In this document: one piece after another, positions 52,166 through 60,621 of the stretch
How positions within the stretch are numbered: the stretch's first letter is position 1
Layout: every line of letters begins with the position of its first letter
Source: Phycicoccus sp. CSK15P-2
GTDB lineage: Bacteria > Actinomycetota > Actinomycetes > Actinomycetales > Dermatophilaceae
Assembly (NCBI RefSeq): GCF_016888005.1
Contig: NZ_JAFDVE010000001.1
Coordinates: 62,001 to 126,000, forward strand
Direction of reading: 5' to 3'
Length of the DNA: 64,000 nt
Translations under genes and position numbers: made by a program
The notes under the pieces: generated by a model
Database searches by the model: none
What the model saw: the letters and a program-made list of their open reading frames with translations, nothing else
What the model was told of the DNA's origin: nothing

Positions 52166-53551
52166 ATGCAGGGCGTGAAGTACGCCGAGCACATCGCCGA
52201 CCTCGTCGGGGACACCCCCCTGGTGCGGCTCAGCAGCGTGACCGAGGGCATCGGGGCGACCGTCCTCGCCAAGGTCGAGTACCTCAACCCGGGCGGCTCC
52301 GTGAAGGACCGCATCGCGCTGAAGATGGTGGAGGCCGCCGAGGAGTCCGGGGAGCTCCAGCCGGGTGGTGTCATCGTCGAGCCGACCTCGGGAAACACCG
52401 GCGTCGGGCTGGCCCTCGTGGCGCAGCGCAAGGGCTACTCGTGCATCTTCGTGTGCCCCGACAAGGTCTCCGAGGACAAGCGCAACGTACTGCGCGCCTA
52501 CGGAGCGGAGGTCGTCGTCTGCCCGACGGCCGTCCCCCCGGAGCACCCCGACTCCTACTACTCGGTCTCCGACCGGCTCGTCCGGGAGACGCCGAAGGCC
52601 TGGAAGCCGGACCAGTACTCCAACCCCAACGGTCCGCTCTCGCACTACGAGTCCACCGGTCCCGAGATCTGGCGCGACACCGACGGCCGGGTCACCCACT
52701 TCGTCACCGGAGCAGGCACCGGGGGCACGATCAGCGGAGCGGGCCGCTACCTGCGCGAGGTCTCGGGCGACCGCGCCTCCGGCCGGGTCCGGGTCGTCGC
52801 GGCCGACCCGGAGGGGTCGGTGTACAGCGGCGGCACCGGACGTCCGTACCTTGTCGAGGGCGTCGGCGAGGACTTCTGGCCGAGCGCCTACGACCCGGCG
52901 CAGGTCGACGACGTCGTCGCGGTGTCGGACGCCGACTCGTTCGAGATGACCCGGCGGCTCGCCCGCGAGGAGGGTCTGCTCGTCGGCGGCTCGTGCGGCA
53001 TGGCGGTCGTCGCGGCACTGCGCGTGGCCCGCGACCTGCCGCACGACGCGGTGGTCGTCGTGCTCCTCCCCGACTCCGGACGCGGCTACCTCTCGAAGAT
53101 CTTCAACGACGAGTGGATGCGCTCGTACGGGTTCATGCGTGCCGAGAGCGGGCGCACGGTGGGGGACCTGCTGCACGCCAAGGCCGGCGACATCCCTGCC
53201 CTGGTCCACACGCATCCCAACGAGACGCTGCGGGACGCCATCGAGATCCTCCGCGAGTACGGCGTCTCGCAGATGCCGGTCGTCAAGGCCGAGCCGCCCG
53301 TCGTCTCCGGTGAGGTCGCGGGTGCGGTCTCCGAGCGGGACCTGCTCGAGGCGCTGTTCACCGGCCAGGCACAGCTCGCCGACCCGGTCGAGCGACACAT
53401 GAGCCCCGGTCTTCCGCTCGTCGGAGCGGGGGAGCCGGTCACCACGGCCCGCCACGAGCTGCAGGGCTCGGACGCCGTGCTCGTCGTCGAGGACGGCAAG
53501 CCCGTCGGCGTGCTCACCAGGGCCGACCTTCTCACAACGCAGGGAGACTGA
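52166..53551 (+). CDS. cbs: Cystathionine beta-synthase
   Basis: 461 residues. A PLP fold-II domain (about 1–320) with YLNPGGSVKDRIALKM (PLP Lys), VEPTSGNTGVGLALVAQRKGY, and GAGTGGTISGAGRYLREVSG, followed by two CBS modules at the C-terminus (SQMPVVKAEPPVVSGEVAGAVSERDLLEALF; SDAVLVVEDGKPVGVLTRADLL). Joins serine and homocysteine to cystathionine, the first step of reverse transsulfuration. It could also make cysteine from O-acetylserine, but the CBS pair favours this call. The ATG at 52166 gives MQGVKYAEHIADLVGDTPLV. A GGACGGGCCCGTCC palindrome (52068–52081) lies upstream. Confidence 0.94.
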   Translation: MQGVKYAEHIADLVGDTPLVRLSSVTEGIGATVLAKVEYLNPGGSVKDRIALKMVEAAEESGELQPGGVIVEPTSGNTGVGLALVAQRKGYSCIFVCPDKVSEDKRNVLRAYGAEVVVCPTAVPPEHPDSYYSVSDRLVRETPKAWKPDQYSNPNGPLSHYESTGPEIWRDTDGRVTHFVTGAGTGGTISGAGRYLREVSGDRASGRVRVVAADPEGSVYSGGTGRPYLVEGVGEDFWPSAYDPAQVDDVVAVSDADSFEMTRRLAREEGLLVGGSCGMAVVAALRVARDLPHDAVVVVLLPDSGRGYLSKIFNDEWMRSYGFMRAESGRTVGDLLHAKAGDIPALVHTHPNETLRDAIEILREYGVSQMPVVKAEPPVVSGEVAGAVSERDLLEALFTGQAQLADPVERHMSPGLPLVGAGEPVTTARHELQGSDAVLVVEDGKPVGVLTRADLLTTQGD

Positions 53552-53554
53552 AAC

Positions 53555-54355
53555 GTGCTACACCGGATCGCAGCAGGAGCGTCCGTCATCATCACCCTTC
53601 TGGGGGTCGCCGCCCTCCTCGTCGTGCCCGAGTCGCCGTTCCGGCTCGGTGCGCTCGAGGCCCGCACGACCGCGAGCGCCGTCCCGGCCACGGACCGGGG
53701 CGCCCTACCGCAGACCACCCGCTCCTCCACGCCCTCGCCCACGGCGAGCGCCGCCCCCACCCTCAGCGAGTCGCCGAGCCCCACGCCCTCGACGACCCCG
53801 ACCAAGGAGCGCTCGCCGAAGCCGCCGGCGACGAAGACGACGAAGACCGCGAAGAAGCGCACGACCGCGGCGCCGGCCACGAGGTCCAAGCCCAAGCGCA
53901 CGCCGCGGACCACCCCGCGTCCCGACCCGACGACGGCGCCGCCGCCCCCGGTGGCGGAGGCCCCGTCCGAGGCGCGAGAGGTGCTGGACCTCACGAACGC
54001 CGAGCGGGCGAAGGCCGGGTGTGCCCCGCTGGCCTGGAGCTCGGCCCTGGCGAAGGCCGCTGGCGCGCACAGCGCCGACATGGCGCAGCACGACTACTTC
54101 TCGCACGACAGCCGGGACGGCCGCAGCTTCGCCGACCGGATCAACGCGACGGGCTACCGCTGGTCGGGGATCGCCGAGAACATCGCCGCCGGCCAGAGCA
54201 CGCCGAAGTCCGTCGTCGCCGCCTGGATGAACTCCTCGGGGCACCGCGCGAACATCCTCAACTGCGGGCTCAAGGACCTCGGTGTCGGCGTCGCCCGGAG
54301 CAGCGCCACCGGGAACCGGCCGTACTGGACGCAGGACTTCGGCTCGCCGCGCTGA
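53555..54355 (+). CDS. Secreted CAP/SCP-domain protein
   Basis: 266 residues. An N-terminal signal or anchor (AAGASVIITLLGVAALLVVP), a long Ser/Thr/Pro/Lys-rich linker (about 35–140) and a CAP domain: EVLDLTNAERAKAGCAPLAWSSALAKAAGAHSADMAQHDYFSHDS, AENIAAGQSTPKSVVAAWMNSSGHRANILN and GNRPYWTQDFG, which hold the conserved His/Glu/His cleft. Two cysteines may form a disulfide. Function of bacterial CAP proteins is unclear; extracellular. GTG start four nt after cbs. Confidence 0.88.
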   Translation: MLHRIAAGASVIITLLGVAALLVVPESPFRLGALEARTTASAVPATDRGALPQTTRSSTPSPTASAAPTLSESPSPTPSTTPTKERSPKPPATKTTKTAKKRTTAAPATRSKPKRTPRTTPRPDPTTAPPPPVAEAPSEAREVLDLTNAERAKAGCAPLAWSSALAKAAGAHSADMAQHDYFSHDSRDGRSFADRINATGYRWSGIAENIAAGQSTPKSVVAAWMNSSGHRANILNCGLKDLGVGVARSSATGNRPYWTQDFGSPR

Positions 54356-54395
54356 CCCGGCACCCGGAACGGCCCCGTCGGGTGACACTGGGGCG

Positions 54396-54878
54396 GTGGA
54401 ACGGCCGCGGTACGAGAGCCCCGTCGAGCGGGCCATCCGCGAGGCGCAGGAGCGCGGCGAGTTCGACGACCTCCCCGGCGCCGGGAAGCCGCTCGACCTC
54501 GGCGACCCGAACGACCCGATGTGGTGGGTCCGTGCCCTGGCCGAGCGGGAGCAGCTGGACTTCACCGGTGCGCTCCCGCCGGCCGTGGCGCTGCGCAAGG
54601 AGGCGGCGACCTTCCCCGGGTCCCTCGTCGGGCTGGGCAGCGAGGACTCGGTCCGGGCCGTCCTCGACGACTACAACCGCCGGGTGCGCCGGGACCGGCT
54701 GCGTCCTCCGGACCCCGGGATGCCCCAGCTGCTCGCCCCGACCGTCGACGTCGAGGACCTCGTCGAGCAGTGGCGCGCATCGCGAGCCACGACTCTTCCG
54801 CCGCCCGTCGAGCAGCCTCCGGGCGCGGAGGCTCGACGTCGCCACTGGTGGTGGCGCCGCCGGTGGCGGCGACGCTGA
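54396..54878 (+). CDS. DUF1992 (DnaJ-subfamily-C28-like) protein
   Basis: 160 residues with the DUF1992 signature VERAIREAQERGEFDDLPGAGKPLDLGDPNDPMWWVRALAEREQLDFTGALPPAVALRKEA, then DSVRAVLDDYNRRVRRDRLRPPDPGM. The end is a run of Arg/Trp (RRRHWWWRRRWRRR), possibly a membrane- or nucleic-acid-contacting tail. Function unknown in bacteria. GTG chosen as the first start giving the conserved N-terminus. Confidence 0.87.
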   Translation: MERPRYESPVERAIREAQERGEFDDLPGAGKPLDLGDPNDPMWWVRALAEREQLDFTGALPPAVALRKEAATFPGSLVGLGSEDSVRAVLDDYNRRVRRDRLRPPDPGMPQLLAPTVDVEDLVEQWRASRATTLPPPVEQPPGAEARRRHWWWRRRWRRR

Positions 54879-54947
54879 GCGCCGCCACCCGCGCGGCGGG
54901 GCCGGGGCAGGCTTCCTGGGCCTGGACACGCGGGGTCGGCGTGTCTC

Positions 54948-55322
54948 TCAGCCGAGCTCGTCGTCGTACGCGCGTCGGGCGGCGTGCACGGCGGGTCCGT
55001 GGGCGGCGGCCCAGGCGGTCAGCGCCTCCACGGGAGTGCGCAGGGTCTTGCCGAGCGCTGTGATGCTGTACTCGACCGCCACCGGTCGCGTGGAGACCAC
55101 CTCGCGAGCGACGATGCCGTTGCGCTCGAGCCGGCGGAGCGTGGCGCTCAGCGACTTCGGGGACACCGCGGGGATCGCCCGACGGATGTCCCCCCACCGG
55201 TGCGGGGCGTCGCACAGATGGGCGAGGACCTCTAGGGACCACGCGTCGAGGACCTGGTCGAGCAGAGCCCGGTGCGGGGCGTCGACCTCGAGCGGGAGGT
55301 GGGTGTGGTCGGTATCCGGCAC
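54948..55322 (-). CDS. HxlR-family transcriptional regulator
   Basis: 124 residues, single winged helix: ALLDQVLDAWSLEVLAHLCDAPHRWGDIRRAIPAVSPKSLSATLRRLERNGIVAREVVSTRPVAVEYSITALGKTLRTPVEAL. This is the HxlR/MarR-like pattern. Cysteine at residue 37 sits where redox-sensing HxlR proteins carry one. GTG start at 55322. Divergent from a RidA-type gene 80 nt away, the presumed target. Confidence 0.88.
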   Translation of the reverse strand: MPDTDHTHLPLEVDAPHRALLDQVLDAWSLEVLAHLCDAPHRWGDIRRAIPAVSPKSLSATLRRLERNGIVAREVVSTRPVAVEYSITALGKTLRTPVEALTAWAAAHGPAVHAARRAYDDELG

Positions 55323-55337
55323 GAGACCTAGTCTCGT
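55321..55337. promoter_or_regulatory. Operator-like dyads between hxlR and ridA
   Basis: ACGAGAC (55321–55327) and GTCTCGT (55331–55337) are perfect arms with a three-base gap and touch the HxlR start codon. A second dyad, GGTA…TACC (55359–55375), lies nearer the RidA gene. Typical for an autoregulated divergent pair. Confidence 0.5.
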
Positions 55338-55402
55338 TGAAGTGACGTTCGTCTACCAGGTATAGATCGGGTACCACTACCCGCAACCACCTGGAGCCTC
55401 GG

Positions 55403-55810
55403 ATGAGCGTCACCCTCCTGTCCCCGCACGGGCTCATGCAGCCCGTGCCGTACCATCACGTCGCCGTCGCTACGGGCTCGCGCCACGTCCACGTCGCGGG
55501 CCAGGTCGCCCGGGACCCCGGCGGGCGCACGCTCGCACCGGACCTGCGGGGCCAGGTCGCCCACGCGCTGCGCAACACGGCCCGCGGTCTGGCCGGCGCG
55601 GAGGCCGGGTTCGCGGACGTCGTCCGCCTCACCTTCTACGTCACGCGGTGGTCCCCGGATCAGGTCGGCGACCTCCTGGCCGGGGTCGCCGACGTCGCCG
55701 AGGAGCTGGCGATGCCGCACCCGATGCCGCCCGCCTCGCTGGTCGGCGTCGAGCACCTCTTCGAGCCGGACGTCCGGGTGGAGGTGGAGGCGACGGCGGT
55801 GGTCGACTGA
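55403..55810 (+). CDS. RidA-family (Rid/YjgF) protein
   Basis: 135 residues. YHHVAVATGSRHVHVAGQVARDPGG and VVRLTFYVTRWSPDQVGDLL match the Rid fold, and the end VGVEHLFEPDVRVEVEATAVV fits the usual VxxL…PxxxVEIxAxA pattern. RidA hydrolyses reactive enamines and imines; other subgroups have different substrates. The catalytic Arg at the usual position is replaced in VRVEVEA context, so it may not be a true RidA. Controlled presumably by HxlR. Confidence 0.82.
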   Translation: MSVTLLSPHGLMQPVPYHHVAVATGSRHVHVAGQVARDPGGRTLAPDLRGQVAHALRNTARGLAGAEAGFADVVRLTFYVTRWSPDQVGDLLAGVADVAEELAMPHPMPPASLVGVEHLFEPDVRVEVEATAVVD

Positions 55811-55876
55811 CCTCGCGGCGCCCGCGGGGTGACGCCGGGGACCGGGCATCCGGACGGACCGACCCGCGGGTAACAT

Positions 55877-55914
55877 CCGGGGACGCGACGCCGCTGGTGG
55901 CGTCGCGTCCCCGG
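55877..55914 (+). promoter_or_regulatory. Perfect 16-bp hairpin at the 5' side of fadH
   Basis: CCGGGGACGCGACGCC (55877–55892) and GGCGTCGCGTCCCCGG (55899–55914) are perfect arms around a six-base loop. TAACAT (55871–55876), a -10-like element, directly precedes it, so a transcript from there would begin with the hairpin. It may terminate ridA, stabilise fadH mRNA, or both. Confidence 0.65.
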
Positions 55915-55951
55915 CGCCGGCGCGCCTGGGGCGCCGGACGAGGAAGGCCCG

Positions 55952-57979
55952 ATGAGCGACTACTCTCGCCTGCTCAGCCCGCTGGACCTCGGGCACGTGA
56001 CGCTGCCCAACCGGGTCGTCATGGGTTCGATGCACACCGGTCTGGAGGACCGCGCCGAGGACTTCCCGAAGCTGGCCGCCTACCTCGCCGAGCGGGCGCG
56101 CGGCGGTGCGGGGCTCATCATCACAGGGGGGTTCGCCCCGAACCTGCGCGGAACGCTCTACCCCGGGGCGTCCAAGCTCACTGCGCGACGTGAGCTGCCC
56201 CGGCACCGGCTCGTCACCGACGCGGTGCACGACGCCGGCGGGCGCATCGCCCTGCAGCTGCTCCACGCCGGGCGCTACGCCTACACGCCCTGGTGTGCGG
56301 CGCCGTCGGCGATCAAGAGCCCGATCAGCAGGTTCCGTCCCCGAGCGCTCACCGACCGTGGGGTCCGCCGCCAGATCCGTGCCTTCGCGCGGGCGGCCGG
56401 ACTGGCCCGCGAGGCCGGCTACGACGGCGTGGAGGTCATGGGCTCCGAGGGCTACCTGGTCAACGAGTTCCTCGCGCCGCGGACGAACCACCGCACCGAC
56501 GACTGGGGCGGATCACCGGAGAACCGGCGCCGGTTCGCGGTCGAGGTCGTCCGGGCGGTCCGCGCGGCGGCCGGCCCCGACTTCGTCCTCGTCTACCGGA
56601 TCTCCGTGCTCGACCTCGTCGAGGACGGCCAGACCTGGGACGAGGTGACCGCGCTGGCCCGCGAGGTCGAGGACGCCGGTGCGAGCATCCTCAACCTCGG
56701 CATCGGCTGGCACGAGGCCCGGATCCCGACCATCGTGACCTCGGTGCCCCGGGCGGCGTTCACCGAGTACGCGGCCCGGCTGCGCGAGCACGTCTCCCTC
56801 CCCGTCGTCGCGACGAACCGGATCAACACGCCGGAGGTCGCCGAGGAGGTGCTCGCCTCCGGCGCCGACCTCGTCTCGCTGGCGCGTCCGTTCCTCGCCG
56901 ACCCCGACTTCGTCCGCAAGGCCGCCGAGGGCCGCAGCGACGAGATCAACACGTGCATCGCCTGCAACCAGGCGTGCCTGGACCACACGTTCTCGAAGCA
57001 GCGTGCTTCCTGCATGGTCAACCCACGGGCCGGTCACGAGACCGAGCTCGTCATCGGCACCGCGCCGGTGCGACGGCGGGTGGCGGTCGTCGGCGGCGGG
57101 CCCGCCGGCATGGCGGCCGCGGTCACGCTGGCCGAACGCGGGCACGACGTCCGGCTCCTCGAGGGGCGCGACCACCTGGGCGGCCAGTTCGACATCGCGA
57201 TGCGCATCCCGGGCAAGGAGGAGTTCGCCGAGACCATCCGCTACTTCACCCGGCGGCTCGAGGTGCTGGGGGTCGACGTACGGCTCTCCACGTGGGCGGA
57301 TGCCGCGTCGCTCGCGGCCGAGGGCGTCGAGGAGGTCGTCGTCGCCACCGGGGTCGAGCCGAGGGTGCCGGACATCCCGGGCATCGACCACCCCTCCGTC
57401 ATGACCTACGCCGAGCTCGTCCGCGGGGAGCGCGAGCCGGGACGACGCGTCGCCGTCATCGGGGCCGGGGGCATCGGGGTCGACGTCTGCGAGCTCCTCA
57501 CGACCGGCCGGTCGCCGACGCTCGACGTCGACGCGTGGCGTCACGAGTGGGGGGTCGGCGACCCCGACGCGACCCGTGGGGGTGTGGTGCCCGCGGTGCC
57601 GGAGCCCAGCCCCCGGGAGGTCGTCCTGCTCCAGCGGAAGGCGACCCCCATCGGCAAGGGCCTCGGGAAGACCACCGGCTGGGTGCACCGCGCGTCGCTG
57701 AGGGCGAAGGGGGTCGAGCAGGTGACCGGCGTCGCCGAGTACGAGCGCATCGACGACGACGGCCTGCACGTCCGGCTCGGCGAGGCCGGGGCGCAGCGAC
57801 GCACCGTCGCCTGCGACACGGTCGTCGTGTGCGCGGGCCAGGAGTCGCTCCGCACCGTCGCCGACGAGCTCGCCGACGGCGGGATGACCGTGCACGTGGT
57901 GGGTGGTGCGGACGTCGCGGCCGAGCTCGACGCCAAACGCGCCATTCGTCAGGGCACCGAGGTGGCCGCCCGTATCTGA
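55952..57979 (+). CDS. fadH: 2,4-dienoyl-CoA reductase (FadH/old yellow enzyme type)
   Basis: 675 residues: an FMN-binding OYE barrel (about 1–330; VTLPNRVVMGSMHTGLEDR, FAPNLRGTLYPG, ALQLLHAGRYAYTPW, GYDGVEVMGSEGYLVNEFLAPRTNHRTDDWGGS), a 4Fe-4S site (CIACNQACLDH…CMVNP, near 334–355), and an FAD/NADPH domain (RRVAVVGGGPAGMAAAVTLAERG near 370; VAVIGAGGIGVDVCELL near 500). Reduces 2,4-dienoyl-CoA during beta-oxidation of unsaturated fatty acids. The thiolase 6 kb upstream fits the same pathway. Trimethylamine dehydrogenase relatives are the alternative. Confidence 0.93.
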   Translation: MSDYSRLLSPLDLGHVTLPNRVVMGSMHTGLEDRAEDFPKLAAYLAERARGGAGLIITGGFAPNLRGTLYPGASKLTARRELPRHRLVTDAVHDAGGRIALQLLHAGRYAYTPWCAAPSAIKSPISRFRPRALTDRGVRRQIRAFARAAGLAREAGYDGVEVMGSEGYLVNEFLAPRTNHRTDDWGGSPENRRRFAVEVVRAVRAAAGPDFVLVYRISVLDLVEDGQTWDEVTALAREVEDAGASILNLGIGWHEARIPTIVTSVPRAAFTEYAARLREHVSLPVVATNRINTPEVAEEVLASGADLVSLARPFLADPDFVRKAAEGRSDEINTCIACNQACLDHTFSKQRASCMVNPRAGHETELVIGTAPVRRRVAVVGGGPAGMAAAVTLAERGHDVRLLEGRDHLGGQFDIAMRIPGKEEFAETIRYFTRRLEVLGVDVRLSTWADAASLAAEGVEEVVVATGVEPRVPDIPGIDHPSVMTYAELVRGEREPGRRVAVIGAGGIGVDVCELLTTGRSPTLDVDAWRHEWGVGDPDATRGGVVPAVPEPSPREVVLLQRKATPIGKGLGKTTGWVHRASLRAKGVEQVTGVAEYERIDDDGLHVRLGEAGAQRRTVACDTVVVCAGQESLRTVADELADGGMTVHVVGGADVAAELDAKRAIRQGTEVAARI

Positions 57980-57990
57980 CGGCCGCGTCG

Positions 57991-58686
57991 TCAGTCGGGC
58001 GGCGCGACGTCCGTCTGCGCCGGCAGGTTCGCGACGCCGACGGGGCAGGTGAGCCCGTTGGGGCCGTGGTTGCAGTACCCGCCCGGGTTCTTGTGCAGGT
58101 ACTGCTGGTGGTAGTCCTCCGCGTAGTAGAACTCGCCCGCCTGCTCCGCCGGTGCGATGGTCGTCGTGATGTCGCCGCGTCCCGCGTCGGTGAGGACCCG
58201 CTGGAACGCGTCCCGCGTGGCCTGGGCCGCTGCGGCCTGCGCCTCGGTGGTCGTGAAGACCACCGACCGGTAGGCGGTGCCGATGTCGTTGCCCTGGCGG
58301 TTGCCCTGCGTGGGGTCGTGGTTCTCCCAGAACGCCTTGAGCAGCAGCTCGGGGGAGGTCTGCTGCGGGTCGTAGGCGACCAAGACCGTCTCGGCGTGCC
58401 CGGTGCGCCCGGTGCACGTCTCCTCGTAGGTGGGGTTCGGCGTGAGGCCGCCCATGTAGCCGGCGGCGGTCGTGACGACCCCGGGGAGCGTCCAGAAGAT
58501 GCGCTCGACGCCCCAGAAGCAGCCCATCCCGACGTACAGGACCTCGGTGCCGTCCGGCCAGGGGCCTTCGAGCGGGGTCCCGAGCACGGCATGGGTGTCG
58601 GGGACGGGGAAGGGCCGCGTGCTGCGCCCGGGCAGGGCGTCCTCGCGGCTCGGGAGGGTGGTCTTGGCGCGCGATCCGAAGAGCAT
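57991..58686 (-). CDS. msrA: Peptide methionine sulfoxide reductase MsrA
   Basis: 231 residues. The catalytic [28 protein letters not shown] motif near residue 52 has the nucleophile Cys, with [24 protein letters not shown] and [24 protein letters not shown] after it, and a C-terminal [16 protein letters not shown] holding the resolving cysteines. The N-terminal extension ([27 protein letters not shown]) is usual in actinobacteria. The ATG at 58686 matches that N-terminus; longer frames extend into the upstream gap. Repairs S-methionine sulfoxide. Confidence 0.95.
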   Translation of the reverse strand: MLFGSRAKTTLPSREDALPGRSTRPFPVPDTHAVLGTPLEGPWPDGTEVLYVGMGCFWGVERIFWTLPGVVTTAAGYMGGLTPNPTYEETCTGRTGHAETVLVAYDPQQTSPELLLKAFWENHDPTQGNRQGNDIGTAYRSVVFTTTEAQAAAAQATRDAFQRVLTDAGRGDITTTIAPAEQAGEFYYAEDYHQQYLHKNPGGYCNHGPNGLTCPVGVANLPAQTDVAPPD

Positions 58687-58871
58687 GACCAGTGCAACAG
58701 CGACACATGGTGGTGTCATCCCCACCGGCTGAACGGGGATGCCGGGTCGTCCGTTCGGACGCGAGTAAAGCCCAGGTCTAGTCAAAGTAAAGAAATCGAA
58801 AAGAATCGATGCCACGAGGCTTGTCCATCGTTGTCATCCACCGTTCCCGGCGGTGGACCGGAAGAAGGCCC

Positions 58872-59287
58872 ATGCGCACACTGAAGCGGCGAGAGCTCCT
58901 CGGGGGTGTGGTGTGGAGCGTGCCGGTCGTGGTCGTCGGGGCCCCCGCGGCCCAGGCGGCGTGCTCGGGTCCGGTGACGACGCACACCCCGGACCTCGCC
59001 ACCGCGCGCAGTGCCACGACGAGCGCCCCCAACGGCCACACCCGCTCGACCCGGACCTCTCGCAAGGCGTCGCGTCGTTCACCGCCACGCTGACCCTGAG
59101 GACGGCCCTGCTCCCGGGGCGGAGCGCCGAGCAGTCCTGGGCCGTGGAGACCGAGACCGGAAAGGGGGCCACGGCCCTGTACCTGACGACGACGCTCGTG
59201 CAGTACAGCACCACGTCGTGCGGTGAGACGAGCCAGACCGGCCAGCGCACCCTCGGGCCCGTCGAGTGGGGCGCGAACGCGACGTGA
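58872..59287 (+). pseudogene. Frameshifted Tat-secreted hypothetical protein
   Basis: The ATG at 58872 opens a twin-arginine signal peptide (LKRRELLGGVVWSVPVVVVGAPAAQA) followed by ACSGPVTTHTPD…, then loses coding character and stops at 59093. From about 59040 the frame one base back reads a plausible continuation (DPDLSQGVASFTATLTLRTALLPG…TALYLTTTLVQYST…) to the stop at 59287. The two parts look like one protein of about 138 residues broken by a single-base change near 59030–59060. Authentic pseudogene or sequencing error. Family unknown. The flanking gap from 58687 to 58871 shows nothing else. Confidence 0.6.
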
Positions 59288-59336
59288 CGTCCGGCCGGTT
59301 CGAGACGATGCGCGCGGCGGTCCTACGCTCGGAGGC

Positions 59337-60515
59337 ATGACGACTCCGACCCCCGGCTTCTCCACCCGCGCCATCCACGCCGGACAGGACCCCGACCCCA
59401 CGACGGGTGCGGTCGTCCCCCCGATCCACCAGGTCAGCACGTACAAGCAGGACGGGGTCGGCGGGCTCCGGGGCGGGTACGAGTACTCCCGCTCGGCGAA
59501 CCCCACCCGGACGGCTCTCGAGGAGTGCGTCGCCGCGCTCGAGGGCGGCGAGCGTGGGCTGGCCTTCGCCAGCGGGCTCGCCGGCGAGGACGCCGTCCTG
59601 CGGGCCCTGCTGCGTCCTGGAGACCACGTCGTCGTCCCGTCCGACGCCTACGGCGGCACCTACCGGCTGTTCAAGAGGGTGCTCGAGCCCTGGGGTGCCG
59701 GTCACTCCGTCGCGGCGGTGGCGGACGTCGACGCGGTCCGCGCCGCGATCCGCCCCCAGACCCGCATCGTCTGGGTCGAGACGCCCACGAACCCGCTGCT
59801 GGGCATCGCCGACATCGAGGCGATCGCAGAGGTGGCGCACGCCGCGGGTGCGCTGCTCGTCGTCGACAACACCTTCGCCTCGCCCTACCTCCAGAGCCCG
59901 GTTGCCCTCGGCGCCGACGTCGTCGTCCACTCCACGACCAAGTACTGCGGCGGGCACAGCGACGTCGTCGGGGGAGCGGTCGTCGTCGCGCCGGGCGTCA
60001 CGACCCACGACGGGGAGTCCGTCGCCGAGCGCATCGCCTTCCACCAGAACGCCATGGGTGGGGTCGCAGGCCCGTTCGACGCCTGGCTCGTGCTCCGCGG
60101 GCTGAAGACCCTCGCGGTGCGGATGGAGCGGCACTGCGACAACGCCGAGACCGTCGTCGACATGCTGTCCGCGCACCCCGGGGTCACCGCCGTGCACTAC
60201 CCCGGCCTGCCGGACCACCCGAACCACGACGTCGCCGCCCGTCAGATGCGCCGGTTCGGCGGGATGGTCTCCTTCCGGGTGCGAGGTGGTGAGGATGTCG
60301 CCGCGAAGGTCTGCGCCGAGACGCAGGTGTGGACCCTCGGCGAGTCGCTCGGCGGGGTCGAGTCGCTCATCGAGCACCCGGCACGGATGACGCACGCCTC
60401 CGTGGCCGGCACCGAGCTCGAGGTGCCCGGCGACCTCGTCCGGCTGTCCGTCGGGATCGAGGACGTCACGGACCTCGTCGCCGACCTGCGCACCGTCCTG
60501 GACCGCCTCACCTGA
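59337..60515 (+). CDS. metB: Cystathionine gamma-synthase/lyase
   Basis: 392-residue PLP fold-I enzyme of the Cys/Met metabolism family: FSTRAIHAGQDPDPTTGAVVPPIHQVSTYKQDG, YEYSRSANPTRTALEECVAALEGGERGLAFASGLAGEDAV, VVDNTFASPYLQSPVALGADVVVHSTTKYCGGHSDVVGG (PLP Lys in STTKY), and VESLIEHPARMTHASVAG…LVRLSVGIEDVTDLVADL. Forms cystathionine from an acyl-homoserine and cysteine, or splits it; the two activities are hard to tell apart. With cbs 6 kb away it could complete reverse transsulfuration. ATG at 59337 with GGAGG before it and TACGCT upstream. Confidence 0.93.
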   Translation: MTTPTPGFSTRAIHAGQDPDPTTGAVVPPIHQVSTYKQDGVGGLRGGYEYSRSANPTRTALEECVAALEGGERGLAFASGLAGEDAVLRALLRPGDHVVVPSDAYGGTYRLFKRVLEPWGAGHSVAAVADVDAVRAAIRPQTRIVWVETPTNPLLGIADIEAIAEVAHAAGALLVVDNTFASPYLQSPVALGADVVVHSTTKYCGGHSDVVGGAVVVAPGVTTHDGESVAERIAFHQNAMGGVAGPFDAWLVLRGLKTLAVRMERHCDNAETVVDMLSAHPGVTAVHYPGLPDHPNHDVAARQMRRFGGMVSFRVRGGEDVAAKVCAETQVWTLGESLGGVESLIEHPARMTHASVAGTELEVPGDLVRLSVGIEDVTDLVADLRTVLDRLT

Positions 60516-60621
60516 GGCCCGGCCTGGCCCCCGGTCACAGGAGGCGCACAGGAGAGCCACACGGCGCTGACCGGCGCCCTTCCTACCGTCGAGGCATCGA
60601 GACCACGACCCGGAGGACATC

